Part shown: in pieces, positions 34,408 through 42,960 of the stretch | Position numbering within the stretch: position 1 is the first letter of the stretch | Layout: every line of letters starts with the position of its first letter | Source: UBA8522 sp049287565 | GTDB taxonomy: Bacteria; Acidobacteriota; Aminicenantia; Aminicenantales; UBA8522 | NCBI GenBank assembly: GCA_049287565.1 | Contig: JBAQGA010000041.1 | Location: 1-49,422 of the forward strand | Direction: 5' to 3' | DNA length: 49,422 nucleotides | Notes under the pieces: model-generated | Seen by the model: the letters and a program-made list of their open reading frames with translations, nothing else | Database searches by the model: none | Told to the model about the DNA's origin: nothing | Made by a program: the position numbers and the translations under genes

Positions 34408-37400
34408 ACGGCCGAAGAATATCGATACACTCATCTGGTCCCTGTCCGAAAGGGCTAAAGAGCTCAACTGCCTGTATAAGATCGAGGAGCTTCTGAACAG
34501 GCCGGACACGATCCTGGCCGATATCTGCAAAGGTGTCATCGAGGCCATCCCTCCCGGCTGGCAATACCCCGATATCTGCGTCGCCAAGCTCACCCTGGAA
34601 GGGCACTCCTGCCAGTCGCCGCATTTCCAGGAGACGCCATGGGTCCAATTCGCCGATGTCCTCGTCCAAGACAGAAGAGTCGGCAGGCTGAGCGTCTACT
34701 ATACGGCGGAGATGCCGCACGTCGATGACGGCCCCTTTCTAAAGGAAGAAACAAAGCTCCTGAAGACGATCGTCGAGAGGCTCGGACACTACCTCCTCTA
34801 TTCCCGGATGAAGCAAGCCTACCATGACTATCAAACGGCCCGGCATGATGTCGCCGCCCGCCGGGCGGAAGAGTGGCGGGTGGCCTTAAACTTCCTGCGT
34901 CAGACGAACAAAAACCTCTTTCTCAACATCTCCCGCCGGATGCTCAACTTCCTCAGCTGGAGCGGCGTCCAGGAAGCGGAAAGAATGCTCCAGAAATCGC
35001 TGGCCGGGCCGAAGGCCCGGTCGGAAAGCTACCCGGAAGACGACAACCGTCCCTTCCAAAGGACCATGCCCGCCTTCAGCGAGAAAATGAGCGATGAAAC
35101 CTTCCGGCTGGCGGCCAAGCATCTGACCAGCGAGCAGATCCTGGCCAGCATCCGGAAGTGGATCCAGGAGGACCGGCTGAGTTTTCTCGTCCAGGTGACC
35201 AACCGGAACCTGTCCTTGGCCCAGGTCGTCGATGCCATCCGCAGGTATCACCACATTGCCGCCGAGGGGATCGAGCTTCCGCCGGCCAACAGGCGCGGCG
35301 TCATGGTCTCGCTCGTCCGGCGCTTTCTCTCGGATCAACCCGAGTTCGTCCACACCGCCATCGAGCACATCGAAATCGACGATTTCTATGAGATCCTTGA
35401 CCACATCGTCTTCTCCCCGGAAAGCCAGGGAAAGCTGGGGGGGAAGAGCACGGGGCTCTTTCTGGCCAAGCATATCCTCAGAAGTTCGGCCGGATCGCTT
35501 AGTCATTTCGGAGAGATCAAGGTCCCCAAAACCTGGTACATCACCTCGGACGGGTTGCTGAGCTTTCTTTCCTATAACAACCTCAACGAGGTGGTCGAGC
35601 AGAAATACAAGGACATCAACCAGGTCCGGCTTGAGTATCCTCACATCATCCAGACATTCAAGAACTCGCGCTTCCCTACCGATATCATCCAGGGTTTGTC
35701 CATGGTCCTGGACGATTTCAAAGACCGGCCGATCATCGTCCGCAGCTCCAGCCTCCTGGAGGACCGGACGGGATCCTCCTTTTCGGGCAAATACAAGAGC
35801 CTGTTTCTGGCCAATCAAGGCAGCAAGCAGGAACGGCTGGAAGCTCTGACGGAGGCCGTCTCCGAGGTTTACGCCTCCACTTACGGGCCGGACCCCATCG
35901 GCTACCGCGCCGAGCGGGGGCTCCTGGATTTCGCCGAAGAAATGGGCATCATGATCCAGGAAGTGGTGGGCACGAGGGTAGGACATTATTTCCTCCCGGC
36001 CTTCGCGGGGGTCGCTTTCAGCCGCAACGAATTCCGCTGGTCGCCGCGGATCAAGCGCGAGGACGGGCTCCTGCGATTGGTGCCGGGGCTGGGGACGCGG
36101 GCTGTCGACCGGACAAGCGACGATTTTCCGGTCCTGATCGCGCCCGGTCAGGTCGGCCTCCGGGTCAACGTGACCGCCGACGAGGTCGTCCGCTATGCTC
36201 CTAAAAAGATGGACGTCATCAACCTGAAGACCAACACATTCGAAACCATCGAAGTTAAGGAGTTCTTGAACGAACTTGGGGAGCACCTCCCCGCCGTCGA
36301 CAAGATCGTCTCCGTTTACGACGGCCAATCCCTCAGGAAACCGCTGGGGCGGATGGTCGATTTCGCCAGAGACGACCTCGCGGTCACGTTTGAAGGCCTG
36401 GTCAGTGATACCTCGTTCATCCCCCAGATCCGGCAAGTGATGAAGGTTCTGGAAGAAAAACTCCAATCGCCGGTCGACATTGAGTTCGCCTCCGACGGGC
36501 GCCATTTCTATCTTCTCCAGTGCCGGCCGCAGAGCTATCAGGAGGGCGGTGGGCCTTCTCCCATTCCCAAGGACCTGCCCAAAGACAGAATCGTCTTCCT
36601 GGCCAACCGGTTCATCTCCAACGGCAGCCTGCCCGACTTGACCCATATCGTCTATGTCGATCCGGAGAGATACGATGGTCTCTCCAGCCAGGCCGCTCTT
36701 CTCTCCGTCGGGCGGGCGGTCGGACGGCTGAACAAGCTTCTTCCCCGACGACGGTTCATTCTGATGGGCCCGGGACGCTGGGGGAGCCGGGGAGATATCA
36801 GGCTCGGCGTCAAGGTTTCTTATTCGGACATCTCGAACACGGCCGCGCTGGTGGAAATCGCCCGAAAAAAAGGGAATTATCTCCCGGACCTGTCCTTCGG
36901 CACCCACTTCTTCCAGGACCTGGTGGAAGCCGAGATCCGCTACCTTCCCCTTTACCCCGACGAGCCCGGTGCCCTCTTCCGGGAAAGCTTTTTCCGTGAC
37001 TCGCCCAATATCCTGCCCAGCGTATTGCCGGATCATGCGGACGTTGCGGACGCCGTCAGAGTGATCGACGTCCCCGCAGCAACCGGGGGGAAGATGCTCC
37101 GAATCCTGATGAATGCTGAACGCGACGAGGCCGTGGGATTTCTTGTCGACCCTCAAATCGATCCTCCCACAGCTCCGCTCTCTAAAGAAGTCGATCCGAA
37201 ACGGACAGAGAACCACTGGGCCTGGCGGCTGGAGATGGCCGAACATATCGCCTCAAAACTCGATCCGGAACGTTTCGGCGTTCAGGCTGCGTACGTGATC
37301 GGAAGCACGAAAAACGCCACAGCCGGCCCCCAAAGTGATATCGATCTCTTGATCCATTTCCGGGGCACAAAGAAGCAGCGACAGGACTTGATGACCTGGA

Positions 37401-37606
37401 TGGAGGGATGGAGCCTGAGTCTGGACGAGATGAATTTCCAGAGGACGGGCCTTAGGACCGGCGGAATCCTGGATGTCCATCTGGTTACGGATAAGGACAT
37501 CGCCAAGAAGACGAGCTACGCGGTGAAGATCAACGCGGTCACCGATGCGGCCCGGCCTTTACCGCTCAAGAAAAGCGGCTCCCCCACAGGCCCAAACCCC
37601 GCCTAG
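34400..37606 (+). CDS. GAF-like/PPDK_N/minimal nucleotidyltransferase fusion protein
   Basis: 1068-aa cytoplasmic protein. Residues about 10-135 resemble the GAF-like sensor region seen before histidine kinases (LNCLYKIEELLN...LGHYLLYSRMKQ). Then comes a helical part (about 150-330). The PPDK_N ATP-grasp unit follows, with GGKSTGLFLAK (347-357), VRSSSLLED (447-455), IMIQEVVG (517-524) and YLLQCRP (704-710). The shared C-terminal module has GPGRWGSRG (790-798) and SFGTHFF (832-838). The end (about 940-1050) is a nucleotidyltransferase domain: GS at 968-969, exactly ten residues, then DID (980-982), with a later acidic position in DVHLV. No phosphohistidine domain is present. It overlaps the preceding gene by 8 nt (ATGGATGA). 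Its stop TAG shares bases with the stop of the convergent gene. Role inferred: sensor-linked nucleotidyl transfer. Confidence 0.83.
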   Translation: MDERPKNIDTLIWSLSERAKELNCLYKIEELLNRPDTILADICKGVIEAIPPGWQYPDICVAKLTLEGHSCQSPHFQETPWVQFADVLVQDRRVGRLSVYYTAEMPHVDDGPFLKEETKLLKTIVERLGHYLLYSRMKQAYHDYQTARHDVAARRAEEWRVALNFLRQTNKNLFLNISRRMLNFLSWSGVQEAERMLQKSLAGPKARSESYPEDDNRPFQRTMPAFSEKMSDETFRLAAKHLTSEQILASIRKWIQEDRLSFLVQVTNRNLSLAQVVDAIRRYHHIAAEGIELPPANRRGVMVSLVRRFLSDQPEFVHTAIEHIEIDDFYEILDHIVFSPESQGKLGGKSTGLFLAKHILRSSAGSLSHFGEIKVPKTWYITSDGLLSFLSYNNLNEVVEQKYKDINQVRLEYPHIIQTFKNSRFPTDIIQGLSMVLDDFKDRPIIVRSSSLLEDRTGSSFSGKYKSLFLANQGSKQERLEALTEAVSEVYASTYGPDPIGYRAERGLLDFAEEMGIMIQEVVGTRVGHYFLPAFAGVAFSRNEFRWSPRIKREDGLLRLVPGLGTRAVDRTSDDFPVLIAPGQVGLRVNVTADEVVRYAPKKMDVINLKTNTFETIEVKEFLNELGEHLPAVDKIVSVYDGQSLRKPLGRMVDFARDDLAVTFEGLVSDTSFIPQIRQVMKVLEEKLQSPVDIEFASDGRHFYLLQCRPQSYQEGGGPSPIPKDLPKDRIVFLANRFISNGSLPDLTHIVYVDPERYDGLSSQAALLSVGRAVGRLNKLLPRRRFILMGPGRWGSRGDIRLGVKVSYSDISNTAALVEIARKKGNYLPDLSFGTHFFQDLVEAEIRYLPLYPDEPGALFRESFFRDSPNILPSVLPDHADVADAVRVIDVPAATGGKMLRILMNAERDEAVGFLVDPQIDPPTAPLSKEVDPKRTENHWAWRLEMAEHIASKLDPERFGVQAAYVIGSTKNATAGPQSDIDLLIHFRGTKKQRQDLMTWMEGWSLSLDEMNFQRTGLRTGGILDVHLVTDKDIAKKTSYAVKINAVTDAARPLPLKKSGSPTGPNPA
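37603..37606. other. Shared stop tetranucleotide CTAG of two convergent genes
   Basis: The palindrome CTAG holds the TAG stop of the plus-strand fusion gene (37604-37606) and, read on the other strand, the TAG stop of the metallophosphoesterase gene (37605-37603). There is no intergenic DNA and no room for a terminator, so the transcripts must run into each other. Confidence 0.9.
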
Positions 37607-38466
37607 ATCAATTCTCGGCCGGCGGCCTCCAGGACCTCGGGATCAAAGCGGACGAGCGCCAGCTCGGGTCCATCGTGAGCCGCCGAAAAGCAGTGGGTAC
37701 GGCCGATCCGGTCCCTCCAGGAGCCGGACATCCCGGCAGACTCGTGGACATGACCGTGAAGGGTCAAGAGCGGCTGCCGGGCTTCGATGAAGCGGCGGAT
37801 GGCGATGCTGCCGAGATTGCGATCGAGAGGGACATGATCGATCATCCTGCCCCTCTGATCCGACAGGTCGAGATGGGTTTGGTAGGGGGGGGCATGGAAG
37901 AGAAAAATGGCCATGGTCATGTCTTGCTCCTGGGCGAGTCGAGCCAAATCGTCGCCAATCGTGCTATATTTTCTTTCGTCCTCGGAAACGGGATAGGTGC
38001 GCCATCCCTCTTCGGGAGAGACGGCGTTCGGATCGGTGTAGCGGGAGACATCGTATCGTTCCCAGTCTTTCAGTCGAAAGGGCGTTGGGGGAACGTACGC
38101 ATAGCCAAAGACCGTGAATTGGCCGAACCGGACTTTGCGTTGATGAATATACTCCCAGACACCGCGGGTGGCCGCCTCCAGGACCGCCGCTTCTTCAACC
38201 CGGGAATCGTCATTCCCCATGATCAGGAAGATCCGCGGATAGGCGTCGCCAAGCCGTTTACGTAAAACCAGCAGATTTCTCACCAGGAAATCGTTGATGA
38301 AATCCTGGTGGGCAAAATCCAGGGCGTCATGGGCGTACCAACCATGGGGAAGAAAATCGCCCCCGATGAACACGGCCTCGGGTTTTTCCCGGAGGACGGC
38401 CTCAAAAAGCTTCTGGTACAGGCCGGTCCTGCCGTGGAGGTCGGAGACAAAAAAGGCTATGGGCAC
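37603..38466 (-). CDS. Calcineurin-like metallophosphoesterase
   Basis: Cytoplasmic two-metal phosphoesterase of 287 aa. The metal ligands are visible: SDLHG (D9, H11), GGD (D37), GND (N85), FHAPPY (H) and the final LHGHVHES. In the usual GNHD block the histidine is replaced by aspartate (GNDD, 84-87). That changes the residue that normally stabilises the transition state, so phosphodiesterase specificity may differ. It is the last gene of the minus-strand run (PPDK_N protein, receiver protein, response regulator, phosphoesterase), 55 nt after the regulator. In this setting it could remove a nucleotide or phosphoryl mark placed by the other members; that is inference. Confidence 0.88.
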   Translation of the reverse strand: MPIAFFVSDLHGRTGLYQKLFEAVLREKPEAVFIGGDFLPHGWYAHDALDFAHQDFINDFLVRNLLVLRKRLGDAYPRIFLIMGNDDSRVEEAAVLEAATRGVWEYIHQRKVRFGQFTVFGYAYVPPTPFRLKDWERYDVSRYTDPNAVSPEEGWRTYPVSEDERKYSTIGDDLARLAQEQDMTMAIFLFHAPPYQTHLDLSDQRGRMIDHVPLDRNLGSIAIRRFIEARQPLLTLHGHVHESAGMSGSWRDRIGRTHCFSAAHDGPELALVRFDPEVLEAAGRELI

Positions 38467-38521
38467 GGAGAGAATGATAACGAAAAATGTTGATAACGTG
38501 AAGGGCGGGGAAATCGGCGCC

Positions 38522-39235
38522 TTATTCCACGCCGAACTTATAGCCGACGCCGCGCACAGTCTGGATATACTTTCTGGCCTTACCGAGCTTCCTCCGGAGG
38601 CCGGTCAGATGGTAATCGACCACCCTGTCGGTGACCGGGTAGCCGTCTTCCCGGACATTATCGAGGATGCGGGACCGGGAGAAAACCTGGTTGGGCTTGC
38701 CCGCGAGCAGGGCGAGAATCTCGAATTCCGTCTTGGTCAGAGCGATCTTCCGGCCGCCCGCCAGGACTTCGTAAGCCCCCCGGTTGATCATCAGTCCGTC
38801 GATTTCCAGCGTTGTTTTGGACTCGTCCGATGATTTGATTCTCCGCCTCAAAAGGGCCTGGATCCGGGCCAGCAATACTTCCGGCTCGAACGGCTTGGTC
38901 ACATAATCGTCGGCATAACTCTTCAGGCCGGCGATGATATCTTCCATCCTTTTCTTGGCCGTCACCATAATGATCAAGATCTCCGAGGTGCCAGGGTCCT
39001 TCCTCAGAATGCTACAGACTTTGTAGCCATCGATTCCGGGGAGCACGAGGTCCAGGAGGATGAGGTCCGGCTTCTCTTTCCTGACCAGTTCCAGGGCCTC
39101 CTCTCCGGTCTGGGCACAGAGGACCTCATAGCCCTCTCGCCAGAGAATAAAGGATAGGCTTTTCCGGAGGTTGACATCGTCCTCGACGCAGAGAAGCCTA
39201 GCTTTGGGGTGGGGATTTTCGCCGGCTGATGTCAT
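38522..39235 (-). CDS. OmpR-family response regulator
   Basis: DNA-binding two-component regulator of 237 aa. Receiver domain: acidic pair ED/D at 18-20, phosphoacceptor D62 in LLDLVLPG, T/S position in MVTAKK, and K114 in YVTKPF. The winged-helix domain (about 140-237) shows the OmpR/PhoB pattern LTKTEFEILALLAGKPNQVF, RVVDYHLTGLRRKLG and RGVGYKF. All phosphorylation residues are intact. No histidine kinase gene lies in the window, so its phosphodonor is unknown. It has its own good promoter 16-44 nt upstream although it also follows the receiver-protein gene. A TCMP-type role in regulating the divergent or neighbouring PPDK_N/GDH genes is plausible but unproven. Confidence 0.93.
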   Translation of the reverse strand: MTSAGENPHPKARLLCVEDDVNLRKSLSFILWREGYEVLCAQTGEEALELVRKEKPDLILLDLVLPGIDGYKVCSILRKDPGTSEILIIMVTAKKRMEDIIAGLKSYADDYVTKPFEPEVLLARIQALLRRRIKSSDESKTTLEIDGLMINRGAYEVLAGGRKIALTKTEFEILALLAGKPNQVFSRSRILDNVREDGYPVTDRVVDYHLTGLRRKLGKARKYIQTVRGVGYKFGVE

Positions 39236-39258
39236 TCTGAACTGCGTCCCAGCATCTC

Positions 39259-39286
39259 ATTTTAATGAAATCCAAACAAAAATCAA
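39259..39286 (-). promoter_or_regulatory. Sigma-70-type promoter of the response regulator gene
   Basis: On the minus strand: TTGATT (39286-39281), 16-nt spacer, TAAAAT (39264-39259). It lies in the 76-nt AT-rich gap between the receiver-protein stop and the regulator ATG, so the regulator and phosphoesterase can be transcribed separately. Confidence 0.6.
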
Positions 39287-39311
39287 ACCGAATCAAAATG
39301 ATGAGATGCCG

Positions 39312-40754
39312 TCAGGTGTCCGAACCGCGCTGGACGTAAACCGCAACCCATCTGGCGACGATTTCGGTCAGAGTGCGGCGCAGTTCAAGGCCGCTGCCGT
39401 GGATGGGACGGAGCTCCTCGGCCAGATCGGAATAGCCCCGGCGGTCAAGCCAGGAAGACAGGATGTCGTTATCGGAGTGAGGCTGAATCGCCTCGGGCGT
39501 CAAGGAATGAAGGACATCCAAGAGCTCCGGCAGGCTGTTGATTTTCTCCCCGCCGATGAGCAGAGGGGTGCGGTCCAGGCGCGCCAGCTCCGCCCGCAGG
39601 CTCCTTTTGAGAAGGGCGATGTGCTCCCGGCCGTGGCTCCGCCGCGACCGCAGCCGGTCTCCCAGCTCCTGGAAGCTGTGCATGTAGAGCCAGGTCGAGA
39701 ACTTATCCTTGGCGCCGTAATTCTCCAAAACCTCGCGCAGCCGACGCGCCTCGTCTGTTTCTTTCTCTGCTTCAAGCAGGATACTGTAGATGTCCCGGAT
39801 ATTCCTGGCGCGCTTGAGTTCCCGGCCTCGTTCATCGAAAACGATAAAATCCCCGATGCCCGTGAAATTGAGAATGTATTCCCTGAGCTTCTGGAGGCTC
39901 CCGGGGTCCCCCTTGGGGAGGATGAAACCCAAGCCCTGAAATTCAGAGGCCTCATTCGCCTTGGAGGCGATGATGACAGGGATGCGGGGGAAGTAATGAT
40001 TGACTAGCCGGATGAGGTCACGGCCGGCGCCGCTCTGGAGTTCGTCTCCTTTGGGAAAGAATATATCGGCAATCAAACAGACCACATCATCCCCGTGTCC
40101 CCGGGAAGGCCCGTTGTCGCCGCTGATCTCGGACTCCTCTTCGCTCCCGAAAAGGAAACGGAGGCTCTCCTCGTAAGTCCTGCTGATCATCACCACGGCG
40201 CGCTGGCCGACGATGGCATAAAGCACCGGGAGGAATTGGGAGAACCAGCGCGGCTCGTCATCGACGATATGGAAAATGAATCGCCTGAGCCTGGAATGTT
40301 TCCTGATGTTCAGCAGGTCCTCCGCCGCCCGGACGGCCGGAAGCACGATTCTGTCGGGGGGAAATTCATTCCGGTTGACGGCGAAGACAAGATCTGCTCC
40401 CGCCGTGTAGGGGTACTTCTGCCGGGCCGGCTGAGGAGGGGCGCACTGGATGAACGGCTGGAACGATAAAAGGATGGAGATCGAGTCCCGGTTCTTCGCG
40501 CGGAACTTAGGGATGTCGATAATGGCGAGGCCGGTATCGTCGAAGAGAAAGACGGACGGTTCGTCAATAGCGGCCGTCTGCACCGAGTGAGGATCAATGA
40601 GGACTTCCGTCCTCAGCCACGGCATCTTTTCTTCCAGCACCCGCCTGGACTCGCGGACCCGGGCGTCGGCCGCGAAGAAGAGCGCCCGCTTCATTTTGAC
40701 GGGATTGATGATCCGGGGGACGAATTGATACTCCCGGGAGAGGCGCTTGGTCAT
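39312..40754 (-). CDS. Receiver-domain protein of the PPDK_N cluster, function unknown
   Basis: 480-aa cytoplasmic protein. About residues 15-145 form a degenerate receiver-like fold without a clear phosphoacceptor. Residues about 155-310 form a full receiver: HIVDDEPRWF (acidic pair), LIADIFFPKGDE (phosphoacceptor D), VIIASKANE and GFILPKGDPGS (conserved K). The last third is helical and includes DKFSTWLYMHSFQELGDRL, a segment I recall from receiver/PPDK_N fusion proteins of Bacteroidota (from memory, unverified). There is no DNA-binding or kinase domain. The start at 40754 forms an ATGA overlap with the stop of the upstream PPDK_N gene, so the two proteins are co-translated and probably interact. 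Confidence 0.8.
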   Translation of the reverse strand: MTKRLSREYQFVPRIINPVKMKRALFFAADARVRESRRVLEEKMPWLRTEVLIDPHSVQTAAIDEPSVFLFDDTGLAIIDIPKFRAKNRDSISILLSFQPFIQCAPPQPARQKYPYTAGADLVFAVNRNEFPPDRIVLPAVRAAEDLLNIRKHSRLRRFIFHIVDDEPRWFSQFLPVLYAIVGQRAVVMISRTYEESLRFLFGSEEESEISGDNGPSRGHGDDVVCLIADIFFPKGDELQSGAGRDLIRLVNHYFPRIPVIIASKANEASEFQGLGFILPKGDPGSLQKLREYILNFTGIGDFIVFDERGRELKRARNIRDIYSILLEAEKETDEARRLREVLENYGAKDKFSTWLYMHSFQELGDRLRSRRSHGREHIALLKRSLRAELARLDRTPLLIGGEKINSLPELLDVLHSLTPEAIQPHSDNDILSSWLDRRGYSDLAEELRPIHGSGLELRRTLTEIVARWVAVYVQRGSDT

Positions 40755-42415
40755 TTCTCGGCGACCACCTGACAACGCTGGTTGAGGGAATCCGCATACA
40801 CTGTGACGGGCTCAGGAAAGGCCAGCACCGCCAAGGCCGACTCCGGTTTAGCTCCTGAGAATAGCCACGGGTCGATTGTGTCCAGCTGCGGCGTGACATA
40901 GCCGTAAATAATATTGTTGCTCATCAGGTTGGTGAGGAAATGGGTCCCTTGAGTCCCGTACATTCGGGTCTGGAGTCTCTTCTGGTCCTCATCGAACCCG
41001 CCCTGGATCATGTACAGGAAATGGCTGCCGTATATCCCACCGGTCAAGCTCTCATCCTCGGGGAGTGGCTCGGACCGCCCGGCCACGTCTACTCCGTATT
41101 CGAAGATCGCCGCCGCCTGGTCGACGTCCTCGAACTCTACGAAGATGCCCCAGTCCGGGTTTTTGCTTCCCAGGCGTCCCGGGACGACCAGAATGTATTT
41201 TTCGCCCCGGGCCTTCATCTCCCGGTTGACGTCGACAAGCCGCCTCCTGACCGCCGCCTGCATGACTTTTGAATAGATGAAAGGCGAGACCACGAGGGCG
41301 AACCGGATGTCCCTCTTGATCCCATGCCCCTGGGCGTTGGTGATTGAGAGATAGGTGCGGCGGATATGGCGGGGAACCGGGAGCGCCTCCTGCCTCAGTT
41401 CGGGCAGCTCCGTCAGCTGGACAATGTGAAAGGCCCCCTGTCTGTTTTCTTTCCGGCTGAAGTCGAGGTTGAAGACAAACTCGATCTGGAAATGGGAGCA
41501 AACGCGGGCCGTGATTGTCTCCATGATATCAACCAATGTGGTCTTGAAACCGAAGTGATTGTTCTGGATGAGCTCCTCGATGGTGATCAGGTTGTTTTGG
41601 ATTCCCAGCAATCGGATCTTGTGAAAATTGGCGAAGCGGACATGGAGCTTCCGCATCGTCTCCAGCTCTTCCCCCTTGAGATCCTTGTTCCGGGTCATGT
41701 CCAGTGCATAAAAATATTGCTGGCCCCTTCCCATCCTCAGGAGATGGAGGGGGATCGGATTTCGGATCGTGGCCATGGAAATGACGGGGAAATCATCCAA
41801 GACGGTGGCATAACCGTGGCCGAAGGCGATCCGAGCAAAACCCTCGTGGGGATTCTGGTTTTTCAGGGCATGCGGAAAATGGGAGCTGGCCACGCCGGAA
41901 ATGTAAGGGTAATAGACGGGGCCGGCGAGCGTGTCGTCGAAGATTCCAGGGATCGGGTTGATGACGACGGCCATCTTTTCCCGGCTGTCGGGCGGCTGCT
42001 TCCGCTGGAAGTCATCGAAAATATAACCGATAGACAGGACCGCCTGAGTCAAGCGGACCTTCGGGTCGGGGTGGTTGTTCGGCAGCATGAAGGAGGCGTT
42101 CTCCCCCGCATGAACGGGACCGATGCCCGCCGCCGTGCGGCCCGCTTCATTCGTGGCGGAGGAGCGGACTCCCAGGGGGATATCCCCGAATTCATCGAGA
42201 ATGGAAGCGACGGTCGAATAATCTTCCTCAGTGAGCCGGCCGCTGTTATCAAGGTACCGGTTGTAGAAACCGGTTGCCAGGATGCGAGTCCGAAGCTTGC
42301 CGACTTTAGGGATGGCGATCTCATTGATCTTGATGAGTCCGGCTCCCTTCCCTCCAGGCGATCCCGATCCGTAAACTAGGACGTCGCCTTTCCTGGACGT
42401 GACCGGGATGCTCAT
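40751..42415 (-). CDS. PEP/pyruvate-binding (PPDK_N-like) protein, divergent member
   Basis: 554-aa cytoplasmic protein and first gene of the minus-strand unit. The ATP-grasp motifs are recognisable but more diverged than in the other two: GSPGGKGAGLIKI (18-30), VRSSATNEAG (83-92), FHIVQLTELP near 329-338 in place of the LLQxRP ending. The shared C-terminal module is present with VVPGRLGSKNPDWG (410-423), IYGSHFLYM (461-469) and GTHFLTNL. The phosphohistidine and PEP-utiliser domains are absent. The ATG has AAAAAGGGCAAG upstream and a TATAAT -10-like box 31 nt away. It is joined to the receiver-protein gene by an ATGA overlap. Function unknown. Confidence 0.83.
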   Translation of the reverse strand: MSIPVTSRKGDVLVYGSGSPGGKGAGLIKINEIAIPKVGKLRTRILATGFYNRYLDNSGRLTEEDYSTVASILDEFGDIPLGVRSSATNEAGRTAAGIGPVHAGENASFMLPNNHPDPKVRLTQAVLSIGYIFDDFQRKQPPDSREKMAVVINPIPGIFDDTLAGPVYYPYISGVASSHFPHALKNQNPHEGFARIAFGHGYATVLDDFPVISMATIRNPIPLHLLRMGRGQQYFYALDMTRNKDLKGEELETMRKLHVRFANFHKIRLLGIQNNLITIEELIQNNHFGFKTTLVDIMETITARVCSHFQIEFVFNLDFSRKENRQGAFHIVQLTELPELRQEALPVPRHIRRTYLSITNAQGHGIKRDIRFALVVSPFIYSKVMQAAVRRRLVDVNREMKARGEKYILVVPGRLGSKNPDWGIFVEFEDVDQAAAIFEYGVDVAGRSEPLPEDESLTGGIYGSHFLYMIQGGFDEDQKRLQTRMYGTQGTHFLTNLMSNNIIYGYVTPQLDTIDPWLFSGAKPESALAVLAFPEPVTVYADSLNQRCQVVAEK

Positions 42416-42445
42416 CTTGCCCTTTTTATCTTAGAATAAGCCCGG

Positions 42446-42451
42446 ATTATA
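42446..42451 (-). promoter_or_regulatory. Candidate -10 box of the minus-strand PPDK_N gene
   Basis: Perfect TATAAT on the minus strand, 31 nt before the ATG at 42415. The -35 region at 17 nt is GTGTCC, a weak match, so activation by a regulator may be needed. Confidence 0.4.
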
Positions 42452-42548
42452 GTAAAGAATCATGGCAAGGACACATCTCATGGCCGGCGCCTGTTGACAG
42501 AGGGGCTATCGAGTTTCTTATGAGTGCACTGAATTGGACGTCGCCCTC

Positions 42549-42717
42549 CTATTTCACCCACTGGTCGAGCCAGGTGATGACCGTTTCGTGCCAGAGGATG
42601 GAATTGGCCGGTTTGAGGACCCAATGGTTCTCGTCGGGGAAATAGAGCAATTTGCTGGGGATGCTGCGCCGCGTTGAAGGTCCCGATGCCTTGTGTCTCC
42701 ACCACCCGGAAATCTGG
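42549..42717 (-). pseudogene. 3'-end remnant of an S9 peptidase gene
   Basis: The stretch is about 93% identical, over the first 120 nt that I compared, to the last part of the S9 peptidase gene at 47062-47240, in the same orientation. The encoded end NHWVLKPANSILWHETVI and the stop are kept. An 8-nt deletion (CTGCACGG missing after GCTGCGCCG) shifts the frame between FNA and RRSIPSK. Upstream of about 42717 the match ends, so the catalytic serine and propeller are gone. Confidence 0.8.
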
Positions 42718-42960
42718 AAGAGGCCTGTCGGATTTCCGGCCCTTTTTGGCTTGTCTGCGGCTTCTTGTCCCCTTTCCGCTGCTCTCAGCTCAATTTAACA
42801 TCCAACGACACTGCGATCTATCATCCCCAACGAAGGGGTGAGGGAAGATCGGTGCCATGAATGCTGGCCAAGCCGGCGCAGCAGAAAAGGAGTTTTTTAT
42901 AAATTTGTCCCTTGATTTCGCTGGCCAGAAATTCAGCAAGTGTTAGACGGTCAGTAATGC

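Noticed and set aside
34886..37246. 786-codon open frame antisense to the PPDK_N/nucleotidyltransferase fusion gene
   Set aside because: The plus-strand frame has recognisable motifs throughout and overlapping start and stop signals. The antisense product shows none and looks like codon-position mirroring.
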